DNA of 64,000 nt from Pseudomonadota bacterium (GCA_003242475.1 QGUN01000001.1:40442-104441), one strand, 5' to 3'; positions 32,076 through 40,060 are shown, numbered from the stretch's first letter. The notes: generated from the letters alone by a model not told the origin. Program-made: numbers and translations.

Positions 32076-32266
32076 CGCGAATCTCCCCCTGTGGTGCGAA
32101 TCGAGTTCCCGGCCTCCGTCACTGGGCCGAGCCTCTACCAGAGCGGGGCTGGCCTGGGAAGCTCGCCGACCCGCCTGGGAAATGAGCCGGGGTCCTGGCA
32201 TCTTGTGATGCCGAGTTGCGGGCGATGAACGCCCGTTGACGATCCGCCACGCGAAAGACTCGTGCC

Positions 32267-33844
32267 ATGAAACTCGCCATCGCGCAGCTGGAAGCGAGGA
32301 CGGCCGACTTCGAGGGAAGCCTGCAACGCATCGTCGAAGCCGCAGAGCGAGCGCGCGCCCAGGACGCGCGGCTTCTCCTTCTGCCGCGCCGGGTTCCGGG
32401 CGGCGAGGCAGCGGGTGCGCTACGGCGCCACCCCGAGTTCTTCACGCAGAGCGAGTCTGCCCTGCGCGCGGTGGCCGCTCGCGTTCCCGCCGACGTGACG
32501 GTGGTCTTGGGCACGGAGGCAAGGCAGGGCGATGCGCTGGTCGTCCTGCGGGAGGGGAGGGTGGAGCAGCTCGACACCGCTCCCGTCGCGGTCTTCGAGC
32601 ACGAGGGCCGTCGCATCGGCGCGGCGCAGTTTTCTGCGGAGCCCCACGAGATCGACACGCGCGTCGCCTCCTTGCGCGAGCGCGGCGCCGAGCTCGTCCT
32701 GGTTCCCGGCGGCCAGCCCTTCTTCGTCGGAGGTCATGTGCACCGCGGTGCGATCCTCACGGCTTTGGCGCGACGCCACGGCGTGGCAATCGCCCTGGCC
32801 GAGGCGGTCGGAGGGAGCGATTCTCGGGTCTACGATGGCGGAAGCCTGGTGGTGGACGCGTCGGGAAGGACTCTCGCCGAGGCGAGGCGATTCGAACCCG
32901 ATCTCCTCGTCGCCGACGCGGAGCCGGGCGGTGGACCGCGCGATCCTTCGCTGACGCTCCCGCGTCGTCCTCGAACCCCGCTTCTCCCCGGAGCGGAGAT
33001 CGCGGACATCGCCCGGGCGCTCGTGACGGGCATCCGGGACTACGTGCGCGAAAGCGGCTTTTCTCGCGCCATCGTCGGCCTCTCGGGCGGGGTCGATTCC
33101 GCCGTGGTCGCCGTGCTGGGGGCCGAGGCGCTCGGACCGGAGAACCTCCTCGCGGTGGCCATGCCGTCTCGCTACACCAGCGAGATGTCCCTCGAGGACT
33201 CGCGCGAGCTGGCGAGGCGTCTGGGGATCCGCCTGGAAGAGATCGCGATCGAGCCCATGGTCGAGGCGTTCGCGCGCAGCCTCGAGTCAGCGCTGGGCCG
33301 ACCGGTCTCGGGGCTCGTGCAGGAGAACCTTCAGGCCCGCGTGCGCGGCACCTTGCTCATGGCACTCTCGGCCGAGCACGGCGCGCTGGTTCTCAATACC
33401 GGGAACAAGAGCGAGCTGGCGGTGGGCTATTGCACCCTCTACGGCGACATGGTCGGCGCCCTCGGCGTGCTCGGGGACTTGCCCAAGACCTGGGTCTACG
33501 ACCTGGCCCGCCACCTCAACCTGCGCCACGGCGCCATTCCGCCGCGGATCATCACGCGGCCCCCTTCGGCGGAGCTCCGGCCGGGCCAGACCGACCAGGA
33601 CAGCTTGCCGCCCTACGACCGTCTGGACCGCGTCCTGCACCTCGCCCTGGAGGAGGAGGAGGGGGTGGCGGAGATGCGGGAAGCCCACGCGGACGAGGAG
33701 ACCATTCGCCGGACGCTCTCGCTCCTCTTCGCTTCCGAATTCAAGCGAAGGCAGGCCGTCCCCGCCATCCGAGTGACGGTGGACGGCCTGCACGAGGAGG
33801 CCTACCCCCTCGTCCATCGATTTCGACCCTGGGAGGAGGTCTAG
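32267..33844 (+). CDS. nadE: NAD+ synthetase with degenerate glutaminase domain
   Basis: A 525-residue two-domain NadE. The C-terminal half is a normal ATP-pyrophosphatase: P-loop GLSGGVDSAV (residues 271-280), QENLQARVRG, and NTGNKSELAVGYCTLYGD. The N-terminal nitrilase-like half keeps the fold start MKLAIAQLEA and the late YDGGSLVVDASG, but its Glu-Lys-Cys triad is gone. The Glu site reads LLLLPRRVPGG. The region that normally carries the Lys (LPNYGVFDE in relatives) is deleted. The Cys site reads IGAAQFSAEP. It probably uses free ammonia, or glutamine hydrolysed elsewhere, to make NAD+ from deamido-NAD+. It is divergent from the receiver gene. Confidence 0.92.
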   Translation: MKLAIAQLEARTADFEGSLQRIVEAAERARAQDARLLLLPRRVPGGEAAGALRRHPEFFTQSESALRAVAARVPADVTVVLGTEARQGDALVVLREGRVEQLDTAPVAVFEHEGRRIGAAQFSAEPHEIDTRVASLRERGAELVLVPGGQPFFVGGHVHRGAILTALARRHGVAIALAEAVGGSDSRVYDGGSLVVDASGRTLAEARRFEPDLLVADAEPGGGPRDPSLTLPRRPRTPLLPGAEIADIARALVTGIRDYVRESGFSRAIVGLSGGVDSAVVAVLGAEALGPENLLAVAMPSRYTSEMSLEDSRELARRLGIRLEEIAIEPMVEAFARSLESALGRPVSGLVQENLQARVRGTLLMALSAEHGALVLNTGNKSELAVGYCTLYGDMVGALGVLGDLPKTWVYDLARHLNLRHGAIPPRIITRPPSAELRPGQTDQDSLPPYDRLDRVLHLALEEEEGVAEMREAHADEETIRRTLSLLFASEFKRRQAVPAIRVTVDGLHEEAYPLVHRFRPWEEV

Positions 33845-33848
33845 GCGG

Positions 33849-33983
33849 TCAGAGCTCGTCCAGCTCTTCGTCCTCGAACTCCTCGTCCTCCTCCTCGTCC
33901 TCTTCGATGTCCTCGTCGAAGAGAGTGGGCTTCCCGTCCCAGTCCAGGAAGCTCTCTTCCTCGTCCCTCGTACGGCTCGTCAT
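33849..33983 (-). CDS. Very acidic 44-residue protein
   Basis: A short minus-strand frame that encodes 44 residues, of which 24 are Asp or Glu. The central part is an almost unbroken acidic run after the motif FLDWDGKPTLFDED. The ATG at 33983 is preceded by a purine-rich GAAGGGGGA site, and the TGA lies five bases after the nadE stop on the opposite strand. Conservation cannot be judged here, but start, ribosome-binding site and position all fit a gene. Such a chain would be disordered; it could bind cations or basic proteins. Confidence 0.6.
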   Translation of the reverse strand: MTSRTRDEEESFLDWDGKPTLFDEDIEEDEEEDEEFEDEELDEL

Positions 33984-34022
33984 TCGTCCCCCTTCACCTT
34001 CCCGACGTTTTCTCCGGGGAAG

Positions 34023-34085
34023 CTAGGAACCTGTTGCGGTAATGCAAGCTGCTGCGGCGACGGTCGATCACCGCGCCAGGTTCCT
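34023..34085. repeat. Related copy of the CTAGGARCCTGTYGC repeat
   Basis: CTAGGAACCTGTTGCGG at 34023-34039 matches the inverted-repeat ends at 6025-6042 and 6375-6392 at 14 of 17 positions. Its core AGGAACCT also forms an inverted pair with AGGTTCCT at 34078-34085. It occupies the gene-free space between the acidic-protein gene and the Rieske gene. Confidence 0.4.
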
Positions 34086-34146
34086 GGGCTCGCATCGGCC
34101 AGGCGCGGCTTGATGGGGGCGGCGGCCTTCCGTATCGTGGCGCGCC

Positions 34147-34488
34147 ATGCAACGCGTCCTCGCCGAGCCCCCCGAGGAGGGGAGAGCCGTTCGCTTTCGG
34201 GTGATGATCGATGGCCGAGAGGTGGAGGCCTTCGCCGTCCGCTTCCAGGGGGAACTTCGAGCTTACGTGAACCGGTGCACGCACCGTGAACTTGCTCTGG
34301 ACCTGGGCGAGGGCACCTTCTTTTCGGAGAGCGGGCGCACCCTGCGTTGCAAGGCGCATGGAGCCCGATTCGATCCGTTGACGGGAGCCTGTGTGGGGGG
34401 GCTCTGTCCGGAGGGCAGCGCGCTGACCTCCCTGCGCGTGGAGGAGCGCGACGGGGTGCTCTACTTCCTGGACGTCGAGCGCGACTGA
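34147..34488 (+). CDS. Rieske [2Fe-2S] ferredoxin-like protein
   Basis: A 113-residue soluble Rieske protein. The two cluster motifs are NRCTHRELALDLGEG (CxH) and RCKAHGARFDPLTGACVGG (CxxH), the spacing of dioxygenase-type Rieske ferredoxins. There is no signal peptide, membrane anchor or catalytic domain, so it should be a cytoplasmic electron carrier or a small regulatory subunit. A cysteine in GACVGGLCPEG follows the second motif, as in many family members. No oxygenase or reductase gene is adjacent. Its last 28 bases overlap the convergent XRE regulator gene. Confidence 0.88.
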   Translation: MQRVLAEPPEEGRAVRFRVMIDGREVEAFAVRFQGELRAYVNRCTHRELALDLGEGTFFSESGRTLRCKAHGARFDPLTGACVGGLCPEGSALTSLRVEERDGVLYFLDVERD

Positions 34489-34847
34489 CGACGAGCGGCG
34501 ACCTCTCGCTCGGTGGCGAGCGCGCGGGCGATGCGCCGCAGAGTCTCGATGTCCGATCGAGGCAGCTTCAGCTCGACGAGCTCCTCGGCGAAGCGTCGGG
34601 CATCCGCGCGCAGCGCCGCCGACTCGTCCGGCGCGAGCAGCACCGAGGTGTCGACGTCGAGCGAGGCCGCCAGCGAGGCGAGGGCATCCAGCGAAGGCGT
34701 GCGCTCGCCGCGCTCCACCATGCTGACCATGGCGTTGGACAGCGATGCGCGGCGAGCCAGCTCCGGCTGGGACCACCCGCGTTCCAGGCGAAGCGTGCGC
34801 ACGCGCGTGGCGATTCGCTGGGAGAGTTCTTTGGTTCTCGGATGCAT
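34461..34847 (-). CDS. XRE-family helix-turn-helix regulator
   Basis: A 128-residue protein with an N-terminal HTH of the Xre/Cro type: RTLRLERGWSQPELARRASLSNAMVSMVERGERTPSLDALASLAASLDV at about residues 17-65. A helical, charged C-terminal half contains no recognisable ligand-binding domain. It likely binds DNA as a dimer; possible targets are its own AT-rich upstream region and the operon starting at 35057. It overlaps the 3' end of the convergent Rieske gene by 28 bp. Confidence 0.85.
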   Translation of the reverse strand: MHPRTKELSQRIATRVRTLRLERGWSQPELARRASLSNAMVSMVERGERTPSLDALASLAASLDVDTSVLLAPDESAALRADARRFAEELVELKLPRSDIETLRRIARALATEREVAARRQSRSTSRK

Positions 34848-34874
34848 GGACCTTGTCCCCTGGGGTTCAACGCA

Positions 34875-34903
34875 GGGTTAACAAACGCCGTTGCGGATGG
34901 CAA
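34875..34903 (-). promoter_or_regulatory. Possible promoter of the XRE gene
   Basis: Read on the minus strand, TTGCCA (34903-34898), a 17-base spacer and TAACCC (34880-34875) form a plausible promoter ending about 28 bases before the XRE start codon. It sits at the edge of an unusually AT-rich stretch (about 34905-35030). Confidence 0.35.
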
Positions 34904-34904
34904 G

Positions 34905-35030
34905 GACCCCTCGCAAACACGGTGTTTTGCAACATTTTCGTCTTTTCGGTTCTTTGCGAACGTTCTGTCGACAATTGGGGTTGTTTGTATCTTTTTCCGC
35001 CGCGATTCGTCGCATATTGGTTGACGCAAC
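34905..35030. promoter_or_regulatory. AT-rich regulatory gap
   Basis: This gap between divergent XRE and hypothetical genes is far poorer in G and C than the rest of the window. T-runs (TTTTCGTCTTTTCGG, TTGTTTGTATCTTTTTC) stand out, as does an imperfect palindrome around 34914-34931 (GCAAACACGGTGTTTTGC). It probably contains promoters for both directions and a regulator-binding site; I cannot assign exact elements. Confidence 0.4.
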
Positions 35031-35056
35031 GGCTCGCGAGGCGAAAGGATCATCAC

Positions 35057-35266
35057 ATGCGAAAGTCGCGGCGGCGGAGGGCGGAACGCCTCCTCGTGGA
35101 GCTCGAGTCCTTCCGGGCGAAGCGCGAGGCGGCACCGCCCGACCTCACTCCAGTCTTCGGCTGGCTGATCGAGAGGATCGCGGAGGAAGTGGTCGACCGG
35201 ATCGCCCGGGACCTGCTATCGCTACCCGTCCATCGATCCTCCTCCGAAAGGCGTAGACGTGAGTGA
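35057..35266 (+). CDS. Small basic hypothetical protein
   Basis: A 69-residue protein I do not recognise. It begins with a strongly basic stretch (MRKSRRRRAERLL), continues with an amphipathic helix-like segment (PVFGWLIERIAEEVVDRIARDLL) and ends with a second basic tail. No membrane helix is present. The ATG follows AAAGGA by 7 bases. Its last codons overlap the GTG start of yacG by 8 bp, so the two are translationally linked. The basic ends suggest nucleic-acid binding, but this is only inference. Confidence 0.6.
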   Translation: MRKSRRRRAERLLVELESFRAKREAAPPDLTPVFGWLIERIAEEVVDRIARDLLSLPVHRSSSERRRRE

Positions 35267-35453
35267 GCGACGTTGCCCCATCTGCGGGAAGGAAGTGAGG
35301 CCGCGCGGCGAGAATCCCGACTACCCCTTCTGCTCGCATCGCTGCCGGATGATCGACCTCGGCAAGTGGCTGGGGGAGGAGTACCGCATTCCGGACGAGC
35401 TTCGGGAGGAGGAGGAGCGGGCCTCCCTCCCGACGGGCGAGGAGGAGGAATGA
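35259..35453 (+). CDS. yacG: YacG zinc-binding protein (DNA gyrase inhibitor family)
   Basis: A 64-residue YacG. Four zinc cysteines are visible in RRCPICGKEV and FCSHRCRMIDLGKWL, and the segment IDLGKWLGEEYRIP is diagnostic. In E. coli the protein binds GyrB and inhibits DNA gyrase. An unusually acidic tail (REEEERASLPTGEEEE) ends the protein. It starts at GTG 35259 inside the preceding gene and overlaps the CpsB-like gene by ATGA. In many bacteria yacG sits with coaE; that gene is not here. Confidence 0.9.
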   Translation: MSERRCPICGKEVRPRGENPDYPFCSHRCRMIDLGKWLGEEYRIPDELREEEERASLPTGEEEE

Positions 35454-36190
35454 GGGAGCCGGGACTCGGGCGGGTGGACCTTCACTGCCATCTCCTCTGG
35501 GGGATCGACGACGGTGCCAGGACGCCCGAGGAGACGCTGGAGATCGCGCGGGCGCTGGTCCGGGCGGGGTTTCGCCACGTGGCCTGCTCGCCGCACGCGC
35601 ACCCCGGCTACCCGAGCAACGACCCGGAGCTATGCCGCCGGCGGCTCGAGGAAGCGCGGGCGCTCCTCTTGGAACACGATCTCCCCCTCGAGCTTCACGC
35701 CAACGCGGAAAACCTCCTCGACCTCGAGCTTCCGACCAAGATGCAGTCCGCGCCGCGGTCGATCGGCGGAGGGCCCTGGGTGCTGGCCGAGGCACCCTAC
35801 CTGAATCGCATGCCGCACCTACAGGAGATCCTCTTTCGACTCCAGGTCAACGGCATGCGTTTGCTGATCGCGCACCCCGAGCGTTCGCGGGAATTCGAGT
35901 CGGTCGAGCGCGCGAGGGCAGCGGTTCGCTCCGGCGCGCGCTTCCAGCTCGACCTCGGCTCCCTGGTCGGCCGCCATGGCCGGACCGCGCGCAAGCTCGC
36001 CCGGGCCTTCTTGGCGGACGGCCTCTACTCGGTCGCCGCCACGGACATCCACTCGGCGAAAGACGCCGAGTGGCTCGAGGAAGCGATCGAGGAGCTCGTG
36101 GCCCGCGCCGGCGAGGAGGTGGCCCATCGCCTGCTCGCGGTTCATCCGATGAAGGTGCTGCGCGGCGAGGGCGTCGAAGTCGCCTGTTGA
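35450..36190 (+). CDS. CpsB/YwqE-like tyrosine phosphatase (PHP domain)
   Basis: A 246-residue PHP-fold metallophosphatase. Metal-binding motifs are VDLHCHLLWGIDDGA, CSPHAHPG, AHPERSREF and the late ATDIHSAKD. The family dephosphorylates bacterial tyrosine kinases that control capsule and exopolysaccharide polymerisation. No such kinase or wzx/wzy gene is nearby, so its partner is probably encoded elsewhere. The ATG overlaps the yacG stop and has GGAGGAGG upstream, within yacG. The TGA is directly followed by the tRNA-Met promoter. Confidence 0.88.
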   Translation: MREPGLGRVDLHCHLLWGIDDGARTPEETLEIARALVRAGFRHVACSPHAHPGYPSNDPELCRRRLEEARALLLEHDLPLELHANAENLLDLELPTKMQSAPRSIGGGPWVLAEAPYLNRMPHLQEILFRLQVNGMRLLIAHPERSREFESVERARAAVRSGARFQLDLGSLVGRHGRTARKLARAFLADGLYSVAATDIHSAKDAEWLEEAIEELVARAGEEVAHRLLAVHPMKVLRGEGVEVAC

Positions 36191-36215
36191 CAGGCGGTCG
36201 TTCGGCCCCTATGCT
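36187..36215 (+). promoter_or_regulatory. Sigma70-type promoter of tRNA-Met
   Basis: A perfect TTGACA (36187-36192), a 17-base spacer and TATGCT (36210-36215) predict a start near 36222, seven bases before the tRNA. The -35 overlaps the stop codon of the preceding phosphatase gene. Confidence 0.7.
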
Positions 36216-36228
36216 CCGCCGCGCTTCT

Positions 36229-36305
36229 GGCTACGTAGCTCAGTCGGTTAGAGCACTGGTCTCATAAGCCGGGTGTCGGTGGTTCGAGTCCACCCGTAGC
36301 CACCA
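36229..36305 (+). tRNA. tRNA-Met(CAT), elongator type
   Basis: A complete 77-base cloverleaf with acceptor stem GGCTACG/CGTAGCC, D-arm GTAGCTCAGTCGGTTAGAGC and anticodon loop CTCATAA, whose anticodon CAT is at 36263-36265. The T-arm contains GGTTCGAGTCC, and CCA is encoded. The G1-C72 pair and absence of the three G-C pairs below the anticodon loop exclude the initiator. Its 5' half is nearly identical to E. coli elongator tRNA-Met. A tRNA-Ile2 with modified C34 is less likely but cannot be excluded by anticodon alone. Confidence 0.95.
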
Positions 36306-36308
36306 ACC

Positions 36309-36338
36309 AGCCCCGTCCCCCGCGACGGGGCTTTCGTC
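36309..36338 (+). terminator. Terminator of tRNA-Met
   Basis: A perfect 9-bp stem (AGCCCCGTC at 36309-36317, complement at 36324-36332) with a six-base loop, followed by TTCGTCT. It lies four bases after the tRNA end. Confidence 0.8.
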
Positions 36339-36379
36339 TATCCAGGGGCGATGTCGGGGGTCTGGGCTAGGCTGGGAGC

Positions 36380-37525
36380 ATGGAAGCTCTGCCCTCGGCC
36401 GAAAAGCTCCTCCGGCTCGCCCTCTGGCTCGTCCGCGGCATCTCCTCGCGGGCGATCGAGGCCCTCTTCTCCCGCCATCCCCCCGCCGAGGCGCTGGCCT
36501 TGGATCGGGGGGCGCTCGCCGTGGCCATGGGGCTACGCCCCGCAGCCGCGCGTCTCCTCGCGGAGGCGCCCGAGGACCTGGTCGCCTGGGCCCGCGCCGT
36601 GGTCGAGGAGATTCGCGTTCGCGGCGGCCAGGTTCTCTGGCGGAACGATCCGATGGCTCCCGACTGGGGACCTCTGCGCGATCCCCCCGAGGTACTCTTC
36701 CTGCGCGGTTCGCTGGGCGCGGCCGGAGGTGGGAGGGACGGAGGGCGGGCGGTGGCAGTGGTGGGGGCTCGCCAGGCAAACCCGGGCGCGCTCCGCCTCG
36801 CGCGACGCCTGGGGCATGCGCTGGCGCGCCGCGGCCATACGGTGGTCTCGGGCGGCGCTTTCGGGGTGGACGCGGCCGCGCACCGGGGCGCGCTGGACGC
36901 CGGCGGCAAGACCGTGGCGGTGCTCGGAAGCGGAGTCCTCCTGCCGCAGCCGCGCCGGAATCGGCGGCTCTTCGCCGAGATCCTCGAGGCGAACGGCGGC
37001 CTCGCCTCGGAGCTTCCACCGCGGGAGGCGGCTCGGAAGGAGTTCTTCCCGCGCCGCAACCGCCTGGTCGCGGCCCTCTCGCGCGCCGTGATCGTGGTCC
37101 AGGCCAGCGAGACCTCCGGCAGCCTGCACACCGCCCGCGCAGCGCTGGAGATGGGGCGCCCGGTCTACGTCGTCGCCGCGCGAGACGCCTCCAACGCGGG
37201 CGGACGCCGCCTTCTGGCGGAAGGCGCCTTCGCGGTGGAGGACGAGGAGGATGTCCTCGAGGCGCTGGAGGGCGGCATGCGCCGGCCCGGCGAAGGGCGA
37301 GACGAGGTTCAACGGCTCCTGGACGCCCTCGACGGCCCGCCCCAGACCGTGGGCGAACTCGCCTTTCGCCTGGGCATGGATCCGGCGCGGGTCGCCGGGC
37401 ACGTGGCCCGGCTCTGTCGGCAGGGAAAGGTGGTCTTCTCGGGGCCGGGGCGGATCGCGCTTCGGCAGCTCACCGGATCCGCCGCCCCGCGGGCCGAGGA
37501 GGCTTCGGCGGAGGGAGGCCGGTGA
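36380..37525 (+). CDS. dprA: DNA-processing protein DprA
   Basis: A 381-residue DprA/Smf protein that binds incoming single-stranded DNA and loads RecA during natural transformation. It has the N-terminal SAM-like region, a Rossmann core (VAVVGARQANPGALRLARRLG, VVSGGAFGVDAAAHRGAL, AVLGSGVLLPQPRRN, FPRRNRLVAALS) and a C-terminal winged helix (PPQTVGELAFRLGMDPARVAGHVARL). With comEC it suggests natural-competence potential, though dprA is retained in many non-transforming bacteria. Its last 56 bases overlap the convergent DUF3108 gene. Confidence 0.93.
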   Translation: MEALPSAEKLLRLALWLVRGISSRAIEALFSRHPPAEALALDRGALAVAMGLRPAAARLLAEAPEDLVAWARAVVEEIRVRGGQVLWRNDPMAPDWGPLRDPPEVLFLRGSLGAAGGGRDGGRAVAVVGARQANPGALRLARRLGHALARRGHTVVSGGAFGVDAAAHRGALDAGGKTVAVLGSGVLLPQPRRNRRLFAEILEANGGLASELPPREAARKEFFPRRNRLVAALSRAVIVVQASETSGSLHTARAALEMGRPVYVVAARDASNAGGRRLLAEGAFAVEDEEDVLEALEGGMRRPGEGRDEVQRLLDALDGPPQTVGELAFRLGMDPARVAGHVARLCRQGKVVFSGPGRIALRQLTGSAAPRAEEASAEGGR

Positions 37526-38366
37526 GGACGACGTCTTCGAGCTCCTCGTCGATCGCTCCGTCGACCTGGCGGAGCTGGGCGCGGACCGGACCGAGGTCCA
37601 TCACGGAGAGCGCCGCCAGGGGCAGCCGCTTTTCGTCCGCCGAGATCCACACGTGGATCTCCCGGTTGCGTCGGGGATCGTCCACGCGGTAGGCGCGGCC
37701 CTCCAGCCGGTAGGCCTTGAAGACGCCGGCGGGAACCTTGACGGTCTCCACCGCCTTCACCGTCCCGCTCACGCGCCAGTGGTGGCGGATCCCGTAGGCG
37801 TCGAAGCAGAGTTCTCGGCCCTCGGCGAGATCCATCGTCCGCAGGGCGTAGAAGGCCGAGAGCGGGTCGAAGGCCTCGTGGACGTGCGAAAAGCGCTTCT
37901 TGCCGGCGCGACCGTTGCGCTTGTAGTCCACGGCCATCAACCGCGCGCCCTTCTCCTTTTCGAAGCGGACTTCGGCCGAGCGCTCGTGCGGACCTTCCTG
38001 CGTCTCCTCCTGATAGCGGATCGGGCGGAGGGTATCGGCATCGAGCGTGCTGGCGGCCCGGCCTCGGATCGCGCGGATCTTCGAGAAGAACGAGTTGGAG
38101 GCGGCCATCGCCCGGACCACCAGTTGGCGGCTGCCGAGGACGTCTCGCGGCGGATGGGCGAGGAGGACGAGCTTGCCCGCCAGCGCCCCCATGACGTCCA
38201 CGTCGTAGTGGAGGCGCTCGGTATCGCTCCAGGGCCGCTCGGCCGAGGGCGGGAGGGGCTCGCAGGTGGGAAGGGTGGGCACTTCGCCTCCCGGTGCCAT
38301 GGCGCTCGCGCCCAGTGGGAAGAGGAGTGCTCCGATCGCCAGGAAAACGCTCGTGCGATTGCGCAT
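37470..38366 (-). CDS. DUF3108 periplasmic protein (copy 1)
   Basis: A 298-residue protein with a signal peptide (MRNRTSVFLAIGALLFPLGASA) and a DUF3108 domain: LHYDVDVMGALAGKLVL, PLSAFYALRTMDLAEGREL and VWISADEKRLPLAALSV. The family is predicted to form a periplasmic beta-rich fold and is of unknown function. The ATG at 38366 has a GGAGG site; the frame is open upstream without one. A paralogue lies at 40061-40942 with a barrel-like gene between them, all on the minus strand, suggesting one envelope unit. The C-terminus is a proline- and arginine-rich tail that overlaps dprA. Confidence 0.8.
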   Translation of the reverse strand: MRNRTSVFLAIGALLFPLGASAMAPGGEVPTLPTCEPLPPSAERPWSDTERLHYDVDVMGALAGKLVLLAHPPRDVLGSRQLVVRAMAASNSFFSKIRAIRGRAASTLDADTLRPIRYQEETQEGPHERSAEVRFEKEKGARLMAVDYKRNGRAGKKRFSHVHEAFDPLSAFYALRTMDLAEGRELCFDAYGIRHHWRVSGTVKAVETVKVPAGVFKAYRLEGRAYRVDDPRRNREIHVWISADEKRLPLAALSVMDLGPVRAQLRQVDGAIDEELEDVVLTGLPPPKPPRPAGRRIR

Positions 38367-38485
38367 GAGACCTCCGGTCGGCAATGTAGCACGTGGCGGG
38401 TCGTCCACCTAGGAGCGGATCGGCGCACGCGCCGACCGCCTCCGAAGATCCTGACGGCCCGGCCCCCAAGGAAATTCGATTCTCC

Positions 38486-39973
38486 TCAGAAGTCCACCTC
38501 CACCTGGAAGGCGAGGCGGCTACCCCCGCTGGTGGTGCGCAGGGTATCCCTCAGCCGCTGCAGCCATCCGGGGGCAGCTTTGGGGGAGGGCTCGGGCGAG
38601 GGAGGGGCGGGCGAGGGTGCCAGCTCGCGCTCCAGGGAAAGGGGGAGGAGCTGGCCGAAGGCGGCGCCCAGGCGGAATCGGCCGATGGGGTAGCGAACGT
38701 GGCCGGTCAGGCCGAGCAGGTGGGCGGTCAGCCGCTCCACCGATTCCTCGGCCAGGGCGCGGTCGAGGACGTGGGAGATCAGCGAGACCGCCGAGGGAAG
38801 GGTGTGGGCGCGGAGGTACTGCGCGCCCAGGGAGAACTCGAGGCCGCCGGAGGTTCGCCGCGTCCAGGCCAGGCCGATCTGCTGGACCTGGATGGCCGCG
38901 CCGCCCTCCAGAAGCAGGCCGAGGTCGGTATCCACGTGGAGAAAGGCCCGCGCCGCCTGGGTCTCCAGCTCGTCGGCGCGGGTGGCGGCGCTCAGCCGGG
39001 AGATCACGTGGCGCAGCCGGAGCCGGTCGCGGGGGCCGACGTACCAGTCCGCGCCCCAGAAGAGGCGGAATCGCTCGAGGAGCAGGTCCACGGTGGCGAT
39101 CTCACCCGTTCCGCCTGCGCTCAGGCGATCCTCGATGCGGTGGCCTTCGCGGTCGGCGCCGGCCCGCAGCGCCAGGCGTTCCCAGGGGCGCGCGCCCACC
39201 TCCGCCCAAAATCCCGTCAAACGCCCGGGAAGGAATCCTCCCTGGACCCAGAAGGGGTCGATGGCCAGGCGCAGGCCGAGCTCGGTCGCCGCGCGCTGGA
39301 AGTCGAGGGGGAGGTGGACCACCGGCGAGTGGATCCGGGTCGCCACGCCCTGGGGAATGGTGGCGGTCTGCCGGAAGCCCTCGTCCCGGTAGCGAACCCA
39401 GGCGCCGAGGCGATCCGCGAGGGTCCAGCGGCCCTCCAGGTGCCAGCGCGTGGCGCCGTCGAGCCCCTCGGCCCCCGCGGCCAGCGCCACGCCGAAGGGC
39501 AGGGCGACGGCCATGCCGAGGAAGGGAAAGGCGCGGTCCTGGCGCAGGCGAAAGAGGGAGCGGCCGTCGCGCACCACCTCCACGCGCGAGTCGAGGTGGT
39601 CGGCGGCGGCGAAGAGGCCGAGGCGGACGCCGGCCAGAACGTCGCCGAAGGGCAGGTAGGTCCGCAGGGAAACGCGCCGGTCGGAGGCGCGGCTGCCGGC
39701 CCATTCCCCTGCCTTCAACCGCAGGGTGTTTTCCGCGTCGATCGCGAGCAGAGCGAAACCGTCCTCCTCGTCGACGAGGAAGGAGGGGCGGCGAAGGCGC
39801 CGGGCTTCGAGCTCCAGGTCGCGAAAGGGCTCCCCGCCGAGGCCCAGCTCCTCGGGCTCGCCGTCCAGAAGGAGGCGGACCACGGGGAAGGCGAGGGCAG
39901 GGGGCGCCCAGCCCAGGGCGATCCCCAGGGCGGCCGCCCATAGCCCCCGGCCGCATGCGATCCGCCTCGCCAC
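38486..39973 (-). CDS. Predicted outer-membrane beta-barrel protein
   Basis: A 495-residue secreted protein (signal MARRIACGRGLWAAALGIALGWAPPALA). The body is a long series of alternating amphipathic strands with repeated tyrosine, arginine and glycine (GFRQTATIPQGVATRIHS, GAFGVDL-like turns), and it ends in phenylalanine, VEVDF, as barrel proteins do. Parts resemble the YjbH-like exopolysaccharide-export family. No enzymatic motif is visible. A proline-rich linker (SPAPPSPEPSPKAAP) precedes the last strands. It is flanked on the same strand by two DUF3108 genes, which may encode periplasmic partners. Confidence 0.7.
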   Translation of the reverse strand: MARRIACGRGLWAAALGIALGWAPPALAFPVVRLLLDGEPEELGLGGEPFRDLELEARRLRRPSFLVDEEDGFALLAIDAENTLRLKAGEWAGSRASDRRVSLRTYLPFGDVLAGVRLGLFAAADHLDSRVEVVRDGRSLFRLRQDRAFPFLGMAVALPFGVALAAGAEGLDGATRWHLEGRWTLADRLGAWVRYRDEGFRQTATIPQGVATRIHSPVVHLPLDFQRAATELGLRLAIDPFWVQGGFLPGRLTGFWAEVGARPWERLALRAGADREGHRIEDRLSAGGTGEIATVDLLLERFRLFWGADWYVGPRDRLRLRHVISRLSAATRADELETQAARAFLHVDTDLGLLLEGGAAIQVQQIGLAWTRRTSGGLEFSLGAQYLRAHTLPSAVSLISHVLDRALAEESVERLTAHLLGLTGHVRYPIGRFRLGAAFGQLLPLSLERELAPSPAPPSPEPSPKAAPGWLQRLRDTLRTTSGGSRLAFQVEVDF

Positions 39974-40060
39974 TCGGGATAGCTTGGGGACCCGGGCGGC
40001 GGGCGACGAGAACCCGACAACCCCCGTGACGCGGCCGAGATCGGGCAGCGGTCCCTTCGC

